Part shown: positions 1-7,036 of the stretch, piece after piece
How the letters are laid out: every line of letters begins with the position of its first letter
How positions within the stretch are numbered: the first letter of the stretch is position 1
DNA from: Muribaculaceae bacterium
GTDB lineage: Bacteria > Bacteroidota > Bacteroidia > Bacteroidales > Muribaculaceae
Assembly (NCBI GenBank): GCA_020026215.1
Contig: JAHHQT010000089.1
Span: 1 to 7,575, forward strand
Reading direction: 5' to 3'
DNA: 7,575 nucleotides
Made by a program: the position numbers and the translations under genes
The notes under the pieces: model-generated
What the model saw: the letters and a program-made list of their open reading frames with translations, nothing else
Databases searched by the model: none
What the model was told of the DNA's origin: nothing

Positions 1-2077
1 CAAAGTCGCCAAAAGTGTCAATGTCAAATTTCAAAGTCACCTTTTCTTTACCCTTCCAATCGTATGAATAAGTAGTTTCATTGGACTTATCGTATCTACA
101 GACCAATGTACCGTCAGCAATGGAAACATTTTGTTCAAGACGCTTCAATGCAGTCGGTATATTCGGATTTACATCAATTGAACAGCACAACATATTCGGA
201 CGTATTCCCAAGAAATATTGGCACCATACACGTATTTGTTCTGCATTGCTCCACGCTTGCAAGAAAGTACCGGTACGACGTACCCAAGTCTTGCCAGGCC
301 TGCACCAAGCATCGGCACATTCAGAAAGACTTCCGATTGCCCCCTCTTCCAAAGCCTGACGATTCATATTTTCAAACAATTTAAAAGCCATGTTCTTTTG
401 TCCGTGCTCAATCATACGTTGCATGGCTTCTCCATTCTGCCACAACCAAACCGTACCATTGTGGTATGCATCGTCTTTGTGATAACGATGCCATTGTTCG
501 TGATAAGGATGGAACTGATCATCCATTTGGTCAAGAGAACCTATACCCCAAGGATATACCAAATGTTCCCAAACCTTGCGAGTATCTTTCATCTTCACTT
601 CCAAATCATCAATCATATCGTGCGCATAGATTGTATTAGGACGCAATTGCAAATCCGCTGAATTGTCAGCATTCAAATGGTCATAAATCATACCGTTTTC
701 AGGATTGACAAAATCAGCCTTGAAGTTACCCCATAGCTTTTCAGCCACAGTTCTCCATTGTTTTGCATCTTTCTTCTTACCCATTAAATCGGCAATTTCA
801 GCAGCTGAAACAAGTTGCTTATACCATAAAGCCTGAATATCCACAGCACGATTACCACGAGGAGAACAAGGTTTGATTCCCTGACGTTTGGCATCCATCC
901 AAGTATCGGCGTCAGCATGAGTCAAATAACCTTTTTCATCAGTATATTTATGAATAGAAGCATTTGTAGCCACTTTTACATTTTCATACACCTTTTTCAA
1001 GAAATCCATATCGCCTGTGTATTTCACATATTCCAAAATCTGCATCACAAAACGAGGAGTACCGTCGGTTGTATTATACAAAATACCCTCAAGGTTCAAA
1101 CGGTTTGGAACACGTCCGTAAGTCTCTGACTTCGGATTCATATCTTGATATTTGGCAAATGACTCCAAAATATTTTTAGCGGTATCAAACTGACCTGTAC
1201 AAAGCACTGCTCCCGGCATAGAAATAAACAAGTCCCTGCCCCAGAAATCAGTAAACCAAGGAAGTCCGGCATAAATACCCCAACCGCCGTGTTGCCATGT
1301 AATCAGTTCATCCATTGTCAATTCAATCCAAGACAATGATTTTGCCAAATTACCATCAGACTCTATATGATTCTTTTGCATCAAAGCGTTCATGCGTTCT
1401 GCACGAGCTGTCAAATATTTTTCAGAATGGATGGAAAAATCGGTACTTAATTCAGCAAGTTCCGCATCCGTTCCATGACAAATCACGAAGCCACCACAAC
1501 GGGCATCGGCATACAAAATACCATTCTTATATTCCAGTTTTGAATCTTTATTTTTCGCAGTCACAGACAATCTCGCAGCGTCCTCTTTTACACCTATAGT
1601 CAAACGGTTGTTTTCAAATTGAACATCAGTCAGATTATCACCCAACAATTTGATTCCTACTTTTGAAGATTTCACGTCGGATAGCTCAATATACAAAATC
1701 TTATCCTTATCCACCAAATAGAATTTCTCTGTCAAAAGGTCAAATACACGTTCCAATCGATTAGGATAAACTACTGTAGCCACCTCTTTGCGCGATAACA
1801 ATTCATTGTCGGCAAACAGTTGGTAATCTGAAAAAATTCGTTTTGCCCGAATATTCCAACCTGCATACCAATCTTTGAAATGGTCATTACCAGCCATTCC
1901 ATAATAGAAACCAGCAGCTTTGTCGCTGAATGAATACTCACGTGACTCTCCTGCCGGGACAACAACTTTCAAATCTTCGATAGTCTGATTATCGGCAAAA
2001 ACAGAAAATACAGGAAAAAGTAAGGAGCAAAGAGACAAGGCAACTCCTTGTAAGAAGGTATTATAAGTCATTTTCAT
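1..2077 (-). CDS. Secreted amylo-alpha-1,6-glucosidase / glycogen-debranching-type glycoside hydrolase (3' end outside window)
   Basis: An uninterrupted reading frame of 692 codons runs leftward from the ATG at 2077 and leaves the window without a stop. Residues 1-26 look like a Sec signal peptide: a short basic start, a hydrophobic core and an Ala-type cleavage site at VFA|DN, so the product is probably periplasmic or exported. About 27-215 appear to be a beta-rich N-terminal domain. From about 250 the alpha/alpha-barrel of the GDE_C (amylo-alpha-1,6-glucosidase) family can be recognised: WFTDFWGRDL at 274-283, TWMDAK at 392-397, RGNRAVDIQALWY from about 405, and YHNGTVWLW at 538-546. Members hydrolyse alpha-1,6 branch linkages in glycogen- or starch-like glucans. 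The exact substrate is inferred, and other six-hairpin glycosidases share the fold. Both an in-frame ATG at 2071 and the one at 2077 are possible starts; 2077 is preferred because it fits the promoter at 2096-2128. No frameshift or internal stop was found line by line. Confidence 0.85.
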   Translation of the reverse strand, partial: MKMTYNTFLQGVALSLCSLLFPVFSVFADNQTIEDLKVVVPAGESREYSFSDKAAGFYYGMAGNDHFKDWYAGWNIRAKRIFSDYQLFADNELLSRKEVATVVYPNRLERVFDLLTEKFYLVDKDKILYIELSDVKSSKVGIKLLGDNLTDVQFENNRLTIGVKEDAARLSVTAKNKDSKLEYKNGILYADARCGGFVICHGTDAELAELSTDFSIHSEKYLTARAERMNALMQKNHIESDGNLAKSLSWIELTMDELITWQHGGWGIYAGLPWFTDFWGRDLFISMPGAVLCTGQFDTAKNILESFAKYQDMNPKSETYGRVPNRLNLEGILYNTTDGTPRFVMQILEYVKYTGDMDFLKKVYENVKVATNASIHKYTDEKGYLTHADADTWMDAKRQGIKPCSPRGNRAVDIQALWYKQLVSAAEIADLMGKKKDAKQWRTVAEKLWGNFKADFVNPENGMIYDHLNADNSADLQLRPNTIYAHDMIDDLEVKMKDTRKVWEHLVYPWGIGSLDQMDDQFHPYHEQWHRYHKDDAYHNGTVWLWQNGEAMQRMIEHGQKNMAFKLFENMNRQALEEGAIGSLSECADAWCRPGKTWVRRTGTFLQAWSNAEQIRVWCQYFLGIRPNMLCCSIDVNPNIPTALKRLEQNVSIADGTLVCRYDKSNETTYSYDWKGKEKVTLKFDIDTFGDF

Positions 2078-2095
2078 AGGTTTTAAATAATTTCT

Positions 2096-2128
2096 GCAAA
2101 AGTAGCCATTAATCTTCAAAAGGGCAAA
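2096..2128 (-). promoter_or_regulatory. Bacteroidota-type promoter of the glycosidase gene
   Basis: On the minus strand, TTTG (2125-2128) is followed after exactly 20 bases by TACTTTTGC (2096-2104). This is a full match to the Bacteroidota sigma-ABfr pattern TTTG-N19/20-TAnnTTTG. The -7 element ends 18 nt before the ATG at 2077, implying a leader of only about 10-12 nt. It is the best-formed promoter in the window. Confidence 0.75.
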
Positions 2129-2146
2129 TGTTAAAAAACGAATATA

Positions 2147-2159
2147 GAAGAAGTTCTTC
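2147..2159. promoter_or_regulatory. Small palindrome in the divergent promoter region (possible operator)
   Basis: GAAGAA-G-TTCTTC is a perfect 6-1-6 inverted repeat. It covers the place where the -33 element of the zupT promoter would be expected (about 2149-2152), where no TTTG is found. A regulator binding here could control zupT, and perhaps the divergent glycosidase gene. A palindrome this short is expected about twice by chance in a window this size, so position is the only support. Confidence 0.25.
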
Positions 2160-2172
2160 ACATAGATTTTAC

Positions 2173-2181
2173 TATTTTTGC
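2173..2181 (+). promoter_or_regulatory. -7 promoter element of zupT
   Basis: TATTTTTGC matches TAnnTTTG and ends 17 nt before the ATG at 2199. No convincing TTTG lies 19-20 nt upstream, so only half of the promoter is well formed. The TTG inside this element (2178-2180) is in frame with zupT and could be mistaken for a start codon. Confidence 0.55.
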
Positions 2182-2198
2182 ATAAAAATAAGCATATA

Positions 2199-2981
2199 AT
2201 GGAAATTTCTACTTTTAGCTTTGCCATCGGCCTGACTTTAATAGCCGGTTTGGCTACCGGTATCGGAAGTGTCATCGCTCTGCTTGCCAAAAGGATCAAT
2301 AAAAAATTCCTCACCTACTCCATGGGACTTTCTGCAGGTGTAATGATATACGTTTCGTTTATGGAATTGATGCCCGAATCCGTCAACATGTTTGCAGAAA
2401 CGCGCGAAGGACTGATGCCTAAGGTATTCATGCTCCTATCCTTCTTTGCAGGTATCGTCATCATCGCTATTATTGACAGATTAGTTCCAGAAGACGAAAA
2501 CCCCCACGAAATCCACGACAAGCCCGATAATATCAAATTGAAAAGGACCGGAATTATGATGGCGTTGGCCATTGGTATTCACAACTTCCCGGAAGGTATG
2601 GCGGTATTTGCCACAGCAGCCACTCATGCCGACATTGCCATTCCGGTCATGATAGCCATTGCCATCCACAACATCCCAGAAGGTATTGCCGTTTCAGCTC
2701 CTATCTATCATGCCACAGGCAACCGCAAGAAAGCTTTTGTCTATTCATTCCTATCTGGTTTGTCCGAACCCATCGGAGCTTTGTTGGGAGTATTCATATT
2801 GGATTCATTTTGGACTCCCGAAATCAATGCATTTCTATTGGCGTTCGTATCGGGTATTATGATTTACATTTCATTTGACGAACTTTTGCCAAGTACAGAA
2901 TCCTACGGTTTCCACCACTTGGGATTGCTCGGCATCATTTCAGGACTGTTTCTAATGGCCGTAAGTTTACTTTTTCTTTAA
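2199..2981 (+). CDS. zupT: ZIP-family divalent metal transporter, ZupT-like
   Basis: This 260-residue polytopic inner-membrane protein is predicted to import zinc and possibly other divalent cations such as iron or manganese, as known for ZupT. Its length is close to E. coli ZupT (257). It carries the two ZIP metal-site motifs, HNFPEG at 128-133 and HNIPEG at 157-162, on adjacent membrane helices. About eight hydrophobic segments are visible. A charged, His- and Asp/Glu-containing cytoplasmic loop at about 95-116 lies between helices 3 and 4, as usual in the family. A further in-frame TTG at 2178 would add seven residues, but it lies inside the -7 promoter element, so the ATG at 2199 is chosen. 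The glycosyltransferase gene begins 59 nt downstream with no hairpin between, so read-through is likely. The substrate is a family-level inference. Confidence 0.92.
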   Translation: MEISTFSFAIGLTLIAGLATGIGSVIALLAKRINKKFLTYSMGLSAGVMIYVSFMELMPESVNMFAETREGLMPKVFMLLSFFAGIVIIAIIDRLVPEDENPHEIHDKPDNIKLKRTGIMMALAIGIHNFPEGMAVFATAATHADIAIPVMIAIAIHNIPEGIAVSAPIYHATGNRKKAFVYSFLSGLSEPIGALLGVFILDSFWTPEINAFLLAFVSGIMIYISFDELLPSTESYGFHHLGLLGIISGLFLMAVSLLFL

Positions 2982-3040
2982 AAACTGCTTGAATTAAAAA
3001 GAAAATAATTATCTTGCAAAAAGATTTATAAATTTTACAA

Positions 3041-4009
3041 ATGGCCAGTAAATTAGGAATCGTTGTACCCTGCTATAACGAACAGGAAGTACTTCGAGAA
3101 ACAATAAAACAACTTACCGCTATTATTGAAAAAATGGTAGCAAAAGGCATGATTTCCTCCGACAGTAAAATGTTTTACATCGATGACGGAAGTAAGGATA
3201 AAACCTGGAATATCATTGACGAATGTTCCAAATCCAACAAATATGTCTGTGGAGTGAAGTTGGCACACAATTCAGGGCATCAAAATGCATTGATTGCAGG
3301 CTTGTCTGTGGGAGTGGACTACTGCGATGCTTTGATTTCAATTGATGCCGATTTGCAGGATGATATTGACGTGATTGAAGAAATGGTTGACAAATTCAAC
3401 CACGGCATTGAAATTGTCTATGGTGTCCGCGACTCTCGCACAACCGACACTTTCTTCAAGAAAACAACAGCTTTGACTTTCTATAAACTGATGAATTCAT
3501 TGGGCGCAAAGACTGTCTATAATCATGCGGACTATCGTCTGATGAGCAAACGTGCCGTCAAGCACCTCCTTGAATTTAACGAACGCAATCTGTTTATCCG
3601 TGGCATCGTTCCTTTGATTGGTTACGAAACAGGCACTGTCTATTACGCACGCAAAGCGCGCATGGCTGGGGAATCAAAATACCCGCTTCGCAAGATGTTG
3701 AGTTTTGCCATCGACGGTATTACATCTTTTTCCATCCGCCCTATCCGCTTGATTTATGTAGTGGGAATCATCATGCTCATTACTACATTGGCGGTTGCTC
3801 TCTATGTACTTATCTCTCACTTCTGCGGACAAACCGTACAAGGTTGGACCTCTTTGATGCTGTCATTGTGGTTCATCGGCTCTTTGATTTTGATTTCATT
3901 GGGAGTCATTGGGGAATATATCGGGAAAATTTACATTGAGGTGAAAAACAGACCTCGTTTTATTATAGAGAAAAGCATTATTGACAACAACGAAAAAGAT
4001 TATCAATAA
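3041..4009 (+). CDS. GT2 family glycosyltransferase, polyprenyl-phosphate (DPM1/GtrB-like) type with two C-terminal membrane segments
   Basis: This 322-residue enzyme probably transfers a sugar from a nucleotide sugar to a polyprenyl phosphate on the cytoplasmic face of the inner membrane, making a lipid-linked donor for cell-surface glycans. The GT-A domain spans about 1-230. VPCYNE (9-14) and DDGSKDKT (48-55) form the nucleotide-sugar site. DADLQDD (102-108) holds the metal-binding DxD. DYRLMSKRAV (164-173) and a basic RKARMAGESKYP block (204-215) are typical of the DPM1-like/GtrB/ArnC branch. Two hydrophobic helices at about 236-260 and 270-293 anchor it in the membrane, followed by a basic tail. 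The start at 3041 is supported because the nucleotide-binding motif follows directly. The gene lies between zupT and nadE on the same strand, 12 nt before nadE. No GtrA-like flippase or other glycan gene is in view, so the sugar and final product cannot be named. Confidence 0.9.
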   Translation: MASKLGIVVPCYNEQEVLRETIKQLTAIIEKMVAKGMISSDSKMFYIDDGSKDKTWNIIDECSKSNKYVCGVKLAHNSGHQNALIAGLSVGVDYCDALISIDADLQDDIDVIEEMVDKFNHGIEIVYGVRDSRTTDTFFKKTTALTFYKLMNSLGAKTVYNHADYRLMSKRAVKHLLEFNERNLFIRGIVPLIGYETGTVYYARKARMAGESKYPLRKMLSFAIDGITSFSIRPIRLIYVVGIIMLITTLAVALYVLISHFCGQTVQGWTSLMLSLWFIGSLILISLGVIGEYIGKIYIEVKNRPRFIIEKSIIDNNEKDYQ

Positions 4010-4021
4010 AAATTGTATAAT

Positions 4022-5950
4022 ATGGAATTAGGATTCTTCCGCGTGGCAAGTGCCGTGCCGGCAATCAAAGTGGCCGACTGCTACTACAACGCAACTAAAA
4101 TAATAGAAATCATCAAAGAGGCTCAAAGCAAAAATGTGGAAGTAATAACCTTCCCGGAATTGAGCATTACAGGCTATACTTGTGCTGACTTGTTCTTCCA
4201 GACGCTGCTCATCAACGAAGCAGAAAAGAACCTAAAACGCATTTTGGATGAAACCGAAAACTTCGACATCATTTCCATTGTGGGAATGCCGTTGGAAGTG
4301 GACAATTCCATCATCAATGCAGCCGTAGTGATTCAAAGAGGTCGCATCTTGGGTATTGTACCAACGACCTACTTGCCTCACTATAAGGAATTCAACGAGC
4401 AACGTTGGTTTGCCTCTGCCCCACAAATCAAGCACAACGACCTAACCCTATGCGGACAGACCGCTCCTTTGGAAGCAAAAATTCTGTTTCGTACACCAAA
4501 AGCCACTTTCTCTGTTGAAATCTGCGAAGATGTTTGGGCAACCATCGCACCAAGCACTCACTGCGCTTTGAACGGTGCCGAAGTGATATTCAACCTGTCT
4601 GCCGACAACGAAAGCATCGGAAAGCACAAACTCTTGCTTGAAGTATTGATGCAACAATCCTTCAAGTGCATCTGTGCCTATGTATTCTCATCTTGCGGAT
4701 TCGGCGAATCAACCACCGACTCTGTATTTGCAGGCAATGCTATCATTACCGAATTCAACTCACTGTTGGCTGAGGGCTCACGTTTCTCATTAAAGCCTCA
4801 ACTGGTCATTTCAGATATTGACATCGACTTGATTCGCCACTCACGCAGAATCAACACCACCTACACCAAATCACGCGAACTAAACGTGCTGGAAGGCGGT
4901 TGCATAGTCAAGATTGACCGCATCAACAAACCTGACTTTACAGAAAAATTATACCGCGACATCAACAAAGATCCTTTCTACCCGAAAGGCACCAACAAGG
5001 ATGAATTGCTTTATGATGCATTCAACATCCAAACCACAGCATTGGCAAAACGATTCGTACACACCAATGCCAAAACAGCCGTAATCGGTATTTCGGGAGG
5101 TTTGGATTCTACACTTGCTCTATTGGTTTGTGCCAAGACTTTCGACATGATTGGCAAGGACCGCAAGGACATTATCGGCGTAACGATGCCGGGGTTCGGC
5201 ACTACCGACCGCACCTATACCAACGCCATCGAATTGATGAAATCGTTGGGTGTTACCATTCGCGAAATCAGCATCAAGGATGCCTGCATTCAACATTTCA
5301 AGGACATCGACCACGACATTACCCAACAAGATGTGACCTACGAAAATTCCCAAGCGCGCGAACGTACACAAATCCTAATGGATATTGCCAACCAGTCATG
5401 GGGAATGGTAGTAGGTACAGGCGACTTGTCTGAATTGGCATTAGGATGGGCAACCTACAACGGCGACCACATGTCCATGTACGGAGTTAATGCGAGTGTT
5501 CCCAAGACCATGGTACAGGATATTGTCAGGTGGGTAGCCAACAAAATGGACGAGAAATCAAAGAACATTCTGCTTGACATTTTAGATACCCCAATCAGCC
5601 CCGAACTTATCCCGGCTGACAACGCAGGCAACATCAAACAAAAGACTGAAGATTTGGTCGGTCCTTACGAATTGCACGACTTCTTCATCTATCACTTTGT
5701 CAACAACGGATTCACTCCTGAAAAGATATTCTTCTTGGCAAAAGAAGCCTTTGCAGGCGAATACGACGAAGCTACCATCAAACATTGGTTAAGCACGTTC
5801 TGCCGTCGATTCTTCAATCAACAGTTCAAACGTTCATGCTTGCCCGATGGCCCACAAGTCAGCATTTCCCTTTCTCCTCGCAGCTGCTGGAGAATGCCGA
5901 GCGATGCATCAAGTGCTATGTGGTTGGACGATTGCGAAAAGATTAAATAA
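4022..5950 (+). CDS. nadE: Glutamine-dependent NAD+ synthetase
   Basis: This 642-residue cytoplasmic enzyme catalyses the last step of NAD+ synthesis: nicotinic acid adenine dinucleotide is adenylated with ATP and amidated using ammonia from glutamine. The N-terminal nitrilase-type glutaminase domain (about 1-290) has the Glu-Lys-Cys triad: E46 in FPELSITGY, K122 in PHYKEF, and C168 in EICEDVW. The C-terminal synthetase domain (about 330-640) has the ATP-pyrophosphatase P-loop SGGLDST at 358-364 and the conserved GTGDLSELALGW at 465-476. Length is normal for the two-domain form. An in-frame TTG at 4013 would add three residues; the ATG at 4022 is preferred. It follows the glycosyltransferase stop by 12 nt, so the two are probably cotranscribed. 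Near the C-terminus the usual SPRGDWRMPSD reads SPRSCWRMPSD, and the stretch just before seems one residue shorter than I expect. The hairpin at 5971-5998 follows. Confidence 0.97.
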   Translation: MELGFFRVASAVPAIKVADCYYNATKIIEIIKEAQSKNVEVITFPELSITGYTCADLFFQTLLINEAEKNLKRILDETENFDIISIVGMPLEVDNSIINAAVVIQRGRILGIVPTTYLPHYKEFNEQRWFASAPQIKHNDLTLCGQTAPLEAKILFRTPKATFSVEICEDVWATIAPSTHCALNGAEVIFNLSADNESIGKHKLLLEVLMQQSFKCICAYVFSSCGFGESTTDSVFAGNAIITEFNSLLAEGSRFSLKPQLVISDIDIDLIRHSRRINTTYTKSRELNVLEGGCIVKIDRINKPDFTEKLYRDINKDPFYPKGTNKDELLYDAFNIQTTALAKRFVHTNAKTAVIGISGGLDSTLALLVCAKTFDMIGKDRKDIIGVTMPGFGTTDRTYTNAIELMKSLGVTIREISIKDACIQHFKDIDHDITQQDVTYENSQARERTQILMDIANQSWGMVVGTGDLSELALGWATYNGDHMSMYGVNASVPKTMVQDIVRWVANKMDEKSKNILLDILDTPISPELIPADNAGNIKQKTEDLVGPYELHDFFIYHFVNNGFTPEKIFFLAKEAFAGEYDEATIKHWLSTFCRRFFNQQFKRSCLPDGPQVSISLSPRSCWRMPSDASSAMWLDDCEKIK

Positions 5951-5970
5951 TATCACCCCCCTATCATAAC

Positions 5971-5998
5971 AAAGGCGCGATAATCATATCGCGCCTTT
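5971..5998. terminator. Bidirectional intrinsic terminator between nadE and yjbQ
   Basis: A perfect 11-bp inverted repeat (AAAGGCGCGAT / ATCGCGCCTTT) encloses a 6-base loop. The GC core flanked by A on one side and T on the other lets the hairpin serve both strands. It begins 20 nt after the nadE stop and lies 7 nt beyond the stop of the convergent yjbQ. The T-run beyond the stem is short on both sides. Confidence 0.85.
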
Positions 5999-6005
5999 AT
6001 TGTTT

Positions 6006-6419
6006 CTATTCATAAATTGTAGCCACAATTTTTCGTTCACCGCCATAGTCACGGAACTCGCACAGATAAATCCCCTGCCAAGTTCCCAAATTCAACCGAC
6101 CTTGGGTAATGGGAATGGTCAGACTCACACCAAACAGAGAGCTCTTGGCATGTGCCGGCATATCATCTGCCCCCTCTAAGGTGTGGTCATAATAAGGCTC
6201 ATTCTCTTTGACCAAATGGTTCATGATTTTCTCCATATCACTGCGCACGTCGGGATCGGCATTTTCATTGATGGACAAGCCACAGGAAGTATGCTTGACA
6301 AACAAATTCAGCAACCCTGCCTTAGGCAATGGTTTGGGTAAATGTTGCAGAATTTCATTCGTTACCAAATGGCAACCTCTACTTTTGGCGGACAAAGAAA
6401 AAGAGACTTGTTTTATCAT
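6006..6419 (-). CDS. yjbQ: YjbQ-family protein (UPF0047; annotated as secondary thiamine-phosphate synthase)
   Basis: This is a 137-residue small soluble protein, the normal length for the YjbQ/UPF0047 (TIGR00149) family. Its signature is complete: HTSCGLSINENADPDV at 43-58, DDMPAH at 85-90, and GTWQGIYLCEFR at 112-123. The conserved His, Asp and Glu residues suggest a metal-binding active site. Some members have weak thiamine-phosphate synthase activity, but the physiological role is unsettled, and no thiamine gene is nearby to support it. An in-frame TTG at 6446 would add nine residues, but it lies within the -7 promoter element, so the ATG at 6419 is used; it also matches the family's usual N-terminus. 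The gene is convergent with nadE, sharing its terminator, and divergent from the DUF4359-like gene. Confidence 0.93.
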   Translation of the reverse strand: MIKQVSFSLSAKSRGCHLVTNEILQHLPKPLPKAGLLNLFVKHTSCGLSINENADPDVRSDMEKIMNHLVKENEPYYDHTLEGADDMPAHAKSSLFGVSLTIPITQGRLNLGTWQGIYLCEFRDYGGERKIVATIYE

Positions 6420-6442
6420 ATCAAATTCAAAGTTTATTTCGC

Positions 6443-6451
6443 ACAAAGATA
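6443..6451 (-). promoter_or_regulatory. -7 promoter element of yjbQ
   Basis: On the minus strand TATCTTTGT is a full match to TAnnTTTG, ending 23 nt before the ATG at 6419. The -33 region (about 6472-6475) is A/T-rich without a clear TTTG. The TTG at 6446-6444 inside this element is in frame with yjbQ, which is why it is rejected as a start. Confidence 0.6.
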
Positions 6452-6528
6452 CGAAAATTTACCTTTGAAAAATATCTAAAAGATCTGTATATAATCCATT
6501 AATAACTTTTCTATTTAGCGAATTTATG

Positions 6529-6537
6529 TAAATTTGT
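6529..6537 (+). promoter_or_regulatory. -7 promoter element of the DUF4359-like gene
   Basis: TAAATTTGT matches TAnnTTTG and ends 21 nt before the ATG at 6559. A T-rich stretch at 6507-6511 (TTTTC) sits 18 nt upstream, where a degenerate -33 element would be expected. Confidence 0.58.
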
Positions 6538-6558
6538 AAATCACAATAATTAAACGTT

Positions 6559-6909
6559 ATGAAAAAAAGAACCGCATTTATCGTATTCATATTAATTGTG
6601 GCAGTATCAGTTATTACATGCCCTTCCAAAGAGATGCACAAAGATGCAATTCAAACGACACTAAAAAACGTTATCACCAAAGACTTTGACAGTAGTTCAA
6701 ATAAATTAGCCGATGCGTTCTTGATGAACATTGGTTCAGCATTGACAGGCTTAACCCTTGATGGCACTCTTACCGTAGATAATTATTTTGTATGTAGCGT
6801 AGGTAAAATAGGACTTACTGAAAAAAAACAGAAAATAGTATCTGTCGGTGTATTTAATCACGTCTTCACAATCTCAGAAGAAGAAATTGAAACAAGAATA
6901 CAAAAATAG
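6559..6909 (+). CDS. Small membrane-anchored protein, probably DUF4359 family
   Basis: This 116-residue protein has no known function. Residues 1-20 are a basic MKKR start plus one strongly hydrophobic helix, acting as a signal anchor or signal peptide. The following CPSKEMHKDAI (21-31) and the C-terminal half (NYFVCSVGKI at 75-84, KIVSVGVFNHVF at 92-103) resemble DUF4359, in which a short TM segment is followed by an N/CPSKE-like motif and a small beta-rich domain ending in a hydrophobic G.F..F pattern. The family call rests on recognition of these motifs, not a search. C21 follows VIT, which is a poor lipobox because of Thr at -1, so lipoprotein processing is doubtful. A -7 element lies 21 nt upstream, supporting the ATG. 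It is divergent from yjbQ and is the last gene before the insertion sequence. The base composition is more A-rich than in nadE. Confidence 0.7.
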   Translation: MKKRTAFIVFILIVAVSVITCPSKEMHKDAIQTTLKNVITKDFDSSSNKLADAFLMNIGSALTGLTLDGTLTVDNYFVCSVGKIGLTEKKQKIVSVGVFNHVFTISEEEIETRIQK

Positions 6910-7023
6910 AATCGATTCAAACTAAAACAACAACCGCATTGAAATTAGTGATAATATAATCGAGTGATGTTTCCAATACTCAGACATGATGGTATTCTTG
7001 CACCGCTCGAAAGATAGATTCAA
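6910..7023. other. Non-coding stretch between the DUF4359-like gene and the IS end
   Basis: No open frame of useful length is present on either strand. A 10-bp palindrome (GAATCGATTC, 6909-6918) overlaps the stop codon of the upstream gene, but no terminator with a T-run follows. The stretch holds the imperfect stem-loop at 6961-7009. It also has a degenerate promoter-like pair, TTTC at 6970-6973 and TATTCTTGC at 6993-7001, spaced 19 nt and directed toward the insertion sequence. It may be the leftover leader of a gene displaced by the IS, but this is inference. Confidence 0.4.
6961..7009 (+). repeat. Imperfect nested stem-loop
   Basis: CGAGTGATG (6961-6969) can pair with CACCGCTCG (7001-7009) with one wobble and one mismatch. 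Inside it, AATAC (6975-6979) pairs perfectly with GTATT (6992-6996). It lacks a T-run, so it is not a standard terminator. It could be a structured RNA, a protein site or chance. Confidence 0.3.
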
Positions 7024-7036
7024 GAGGATGTAAATT

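Noticed and set aside
81..1599. Plus-strand open frames at 81-359, 106-384, 218-661, 917-1129 and 1315-1599
   Set aside because: They lie antisense to the continuous 692-codon glycosidase frame, have no family resemblance or promoter, and are shadows of that gene.
2178..2198. TTG start at 2178 giving a ZupT seven residues longer
   Set aside because: The TTG is part of the -7 element TATTTTTGC; the ATG at 2199 gives the normal family length.
3011..3040. Promoter for the glycosyltransferase gene (TTG at 3014, TAAATTTT at 3029-3036)
   Set aside because: The -7 match ends in T instead of G, the spacing to the TTG is only 12 nt, and the element nearly touches the start codon.
4013..4021. TTG start at 4013 for nadE
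   Set aside because: It sits only 3 nt after the preceding stop and adds just three non-conserved residues; the ATG at 4022 is the simpler start.
6420..6446. TTG start at 6446 giving a YjbQ nine residues longer
   Set aside because: The TTG lies inside the -7 element TATCTTTGT; the ATG at 6419 matches the usual N-terminus of the family.
6909..6918. GAATCGATTC palindrome at the end of the DUF4359-like gene as a terminator or operator
   Set aside because: It is only 10 bp, has no loop, has no T-run after it and is within chance expectation; noted only as part of the spacer description.
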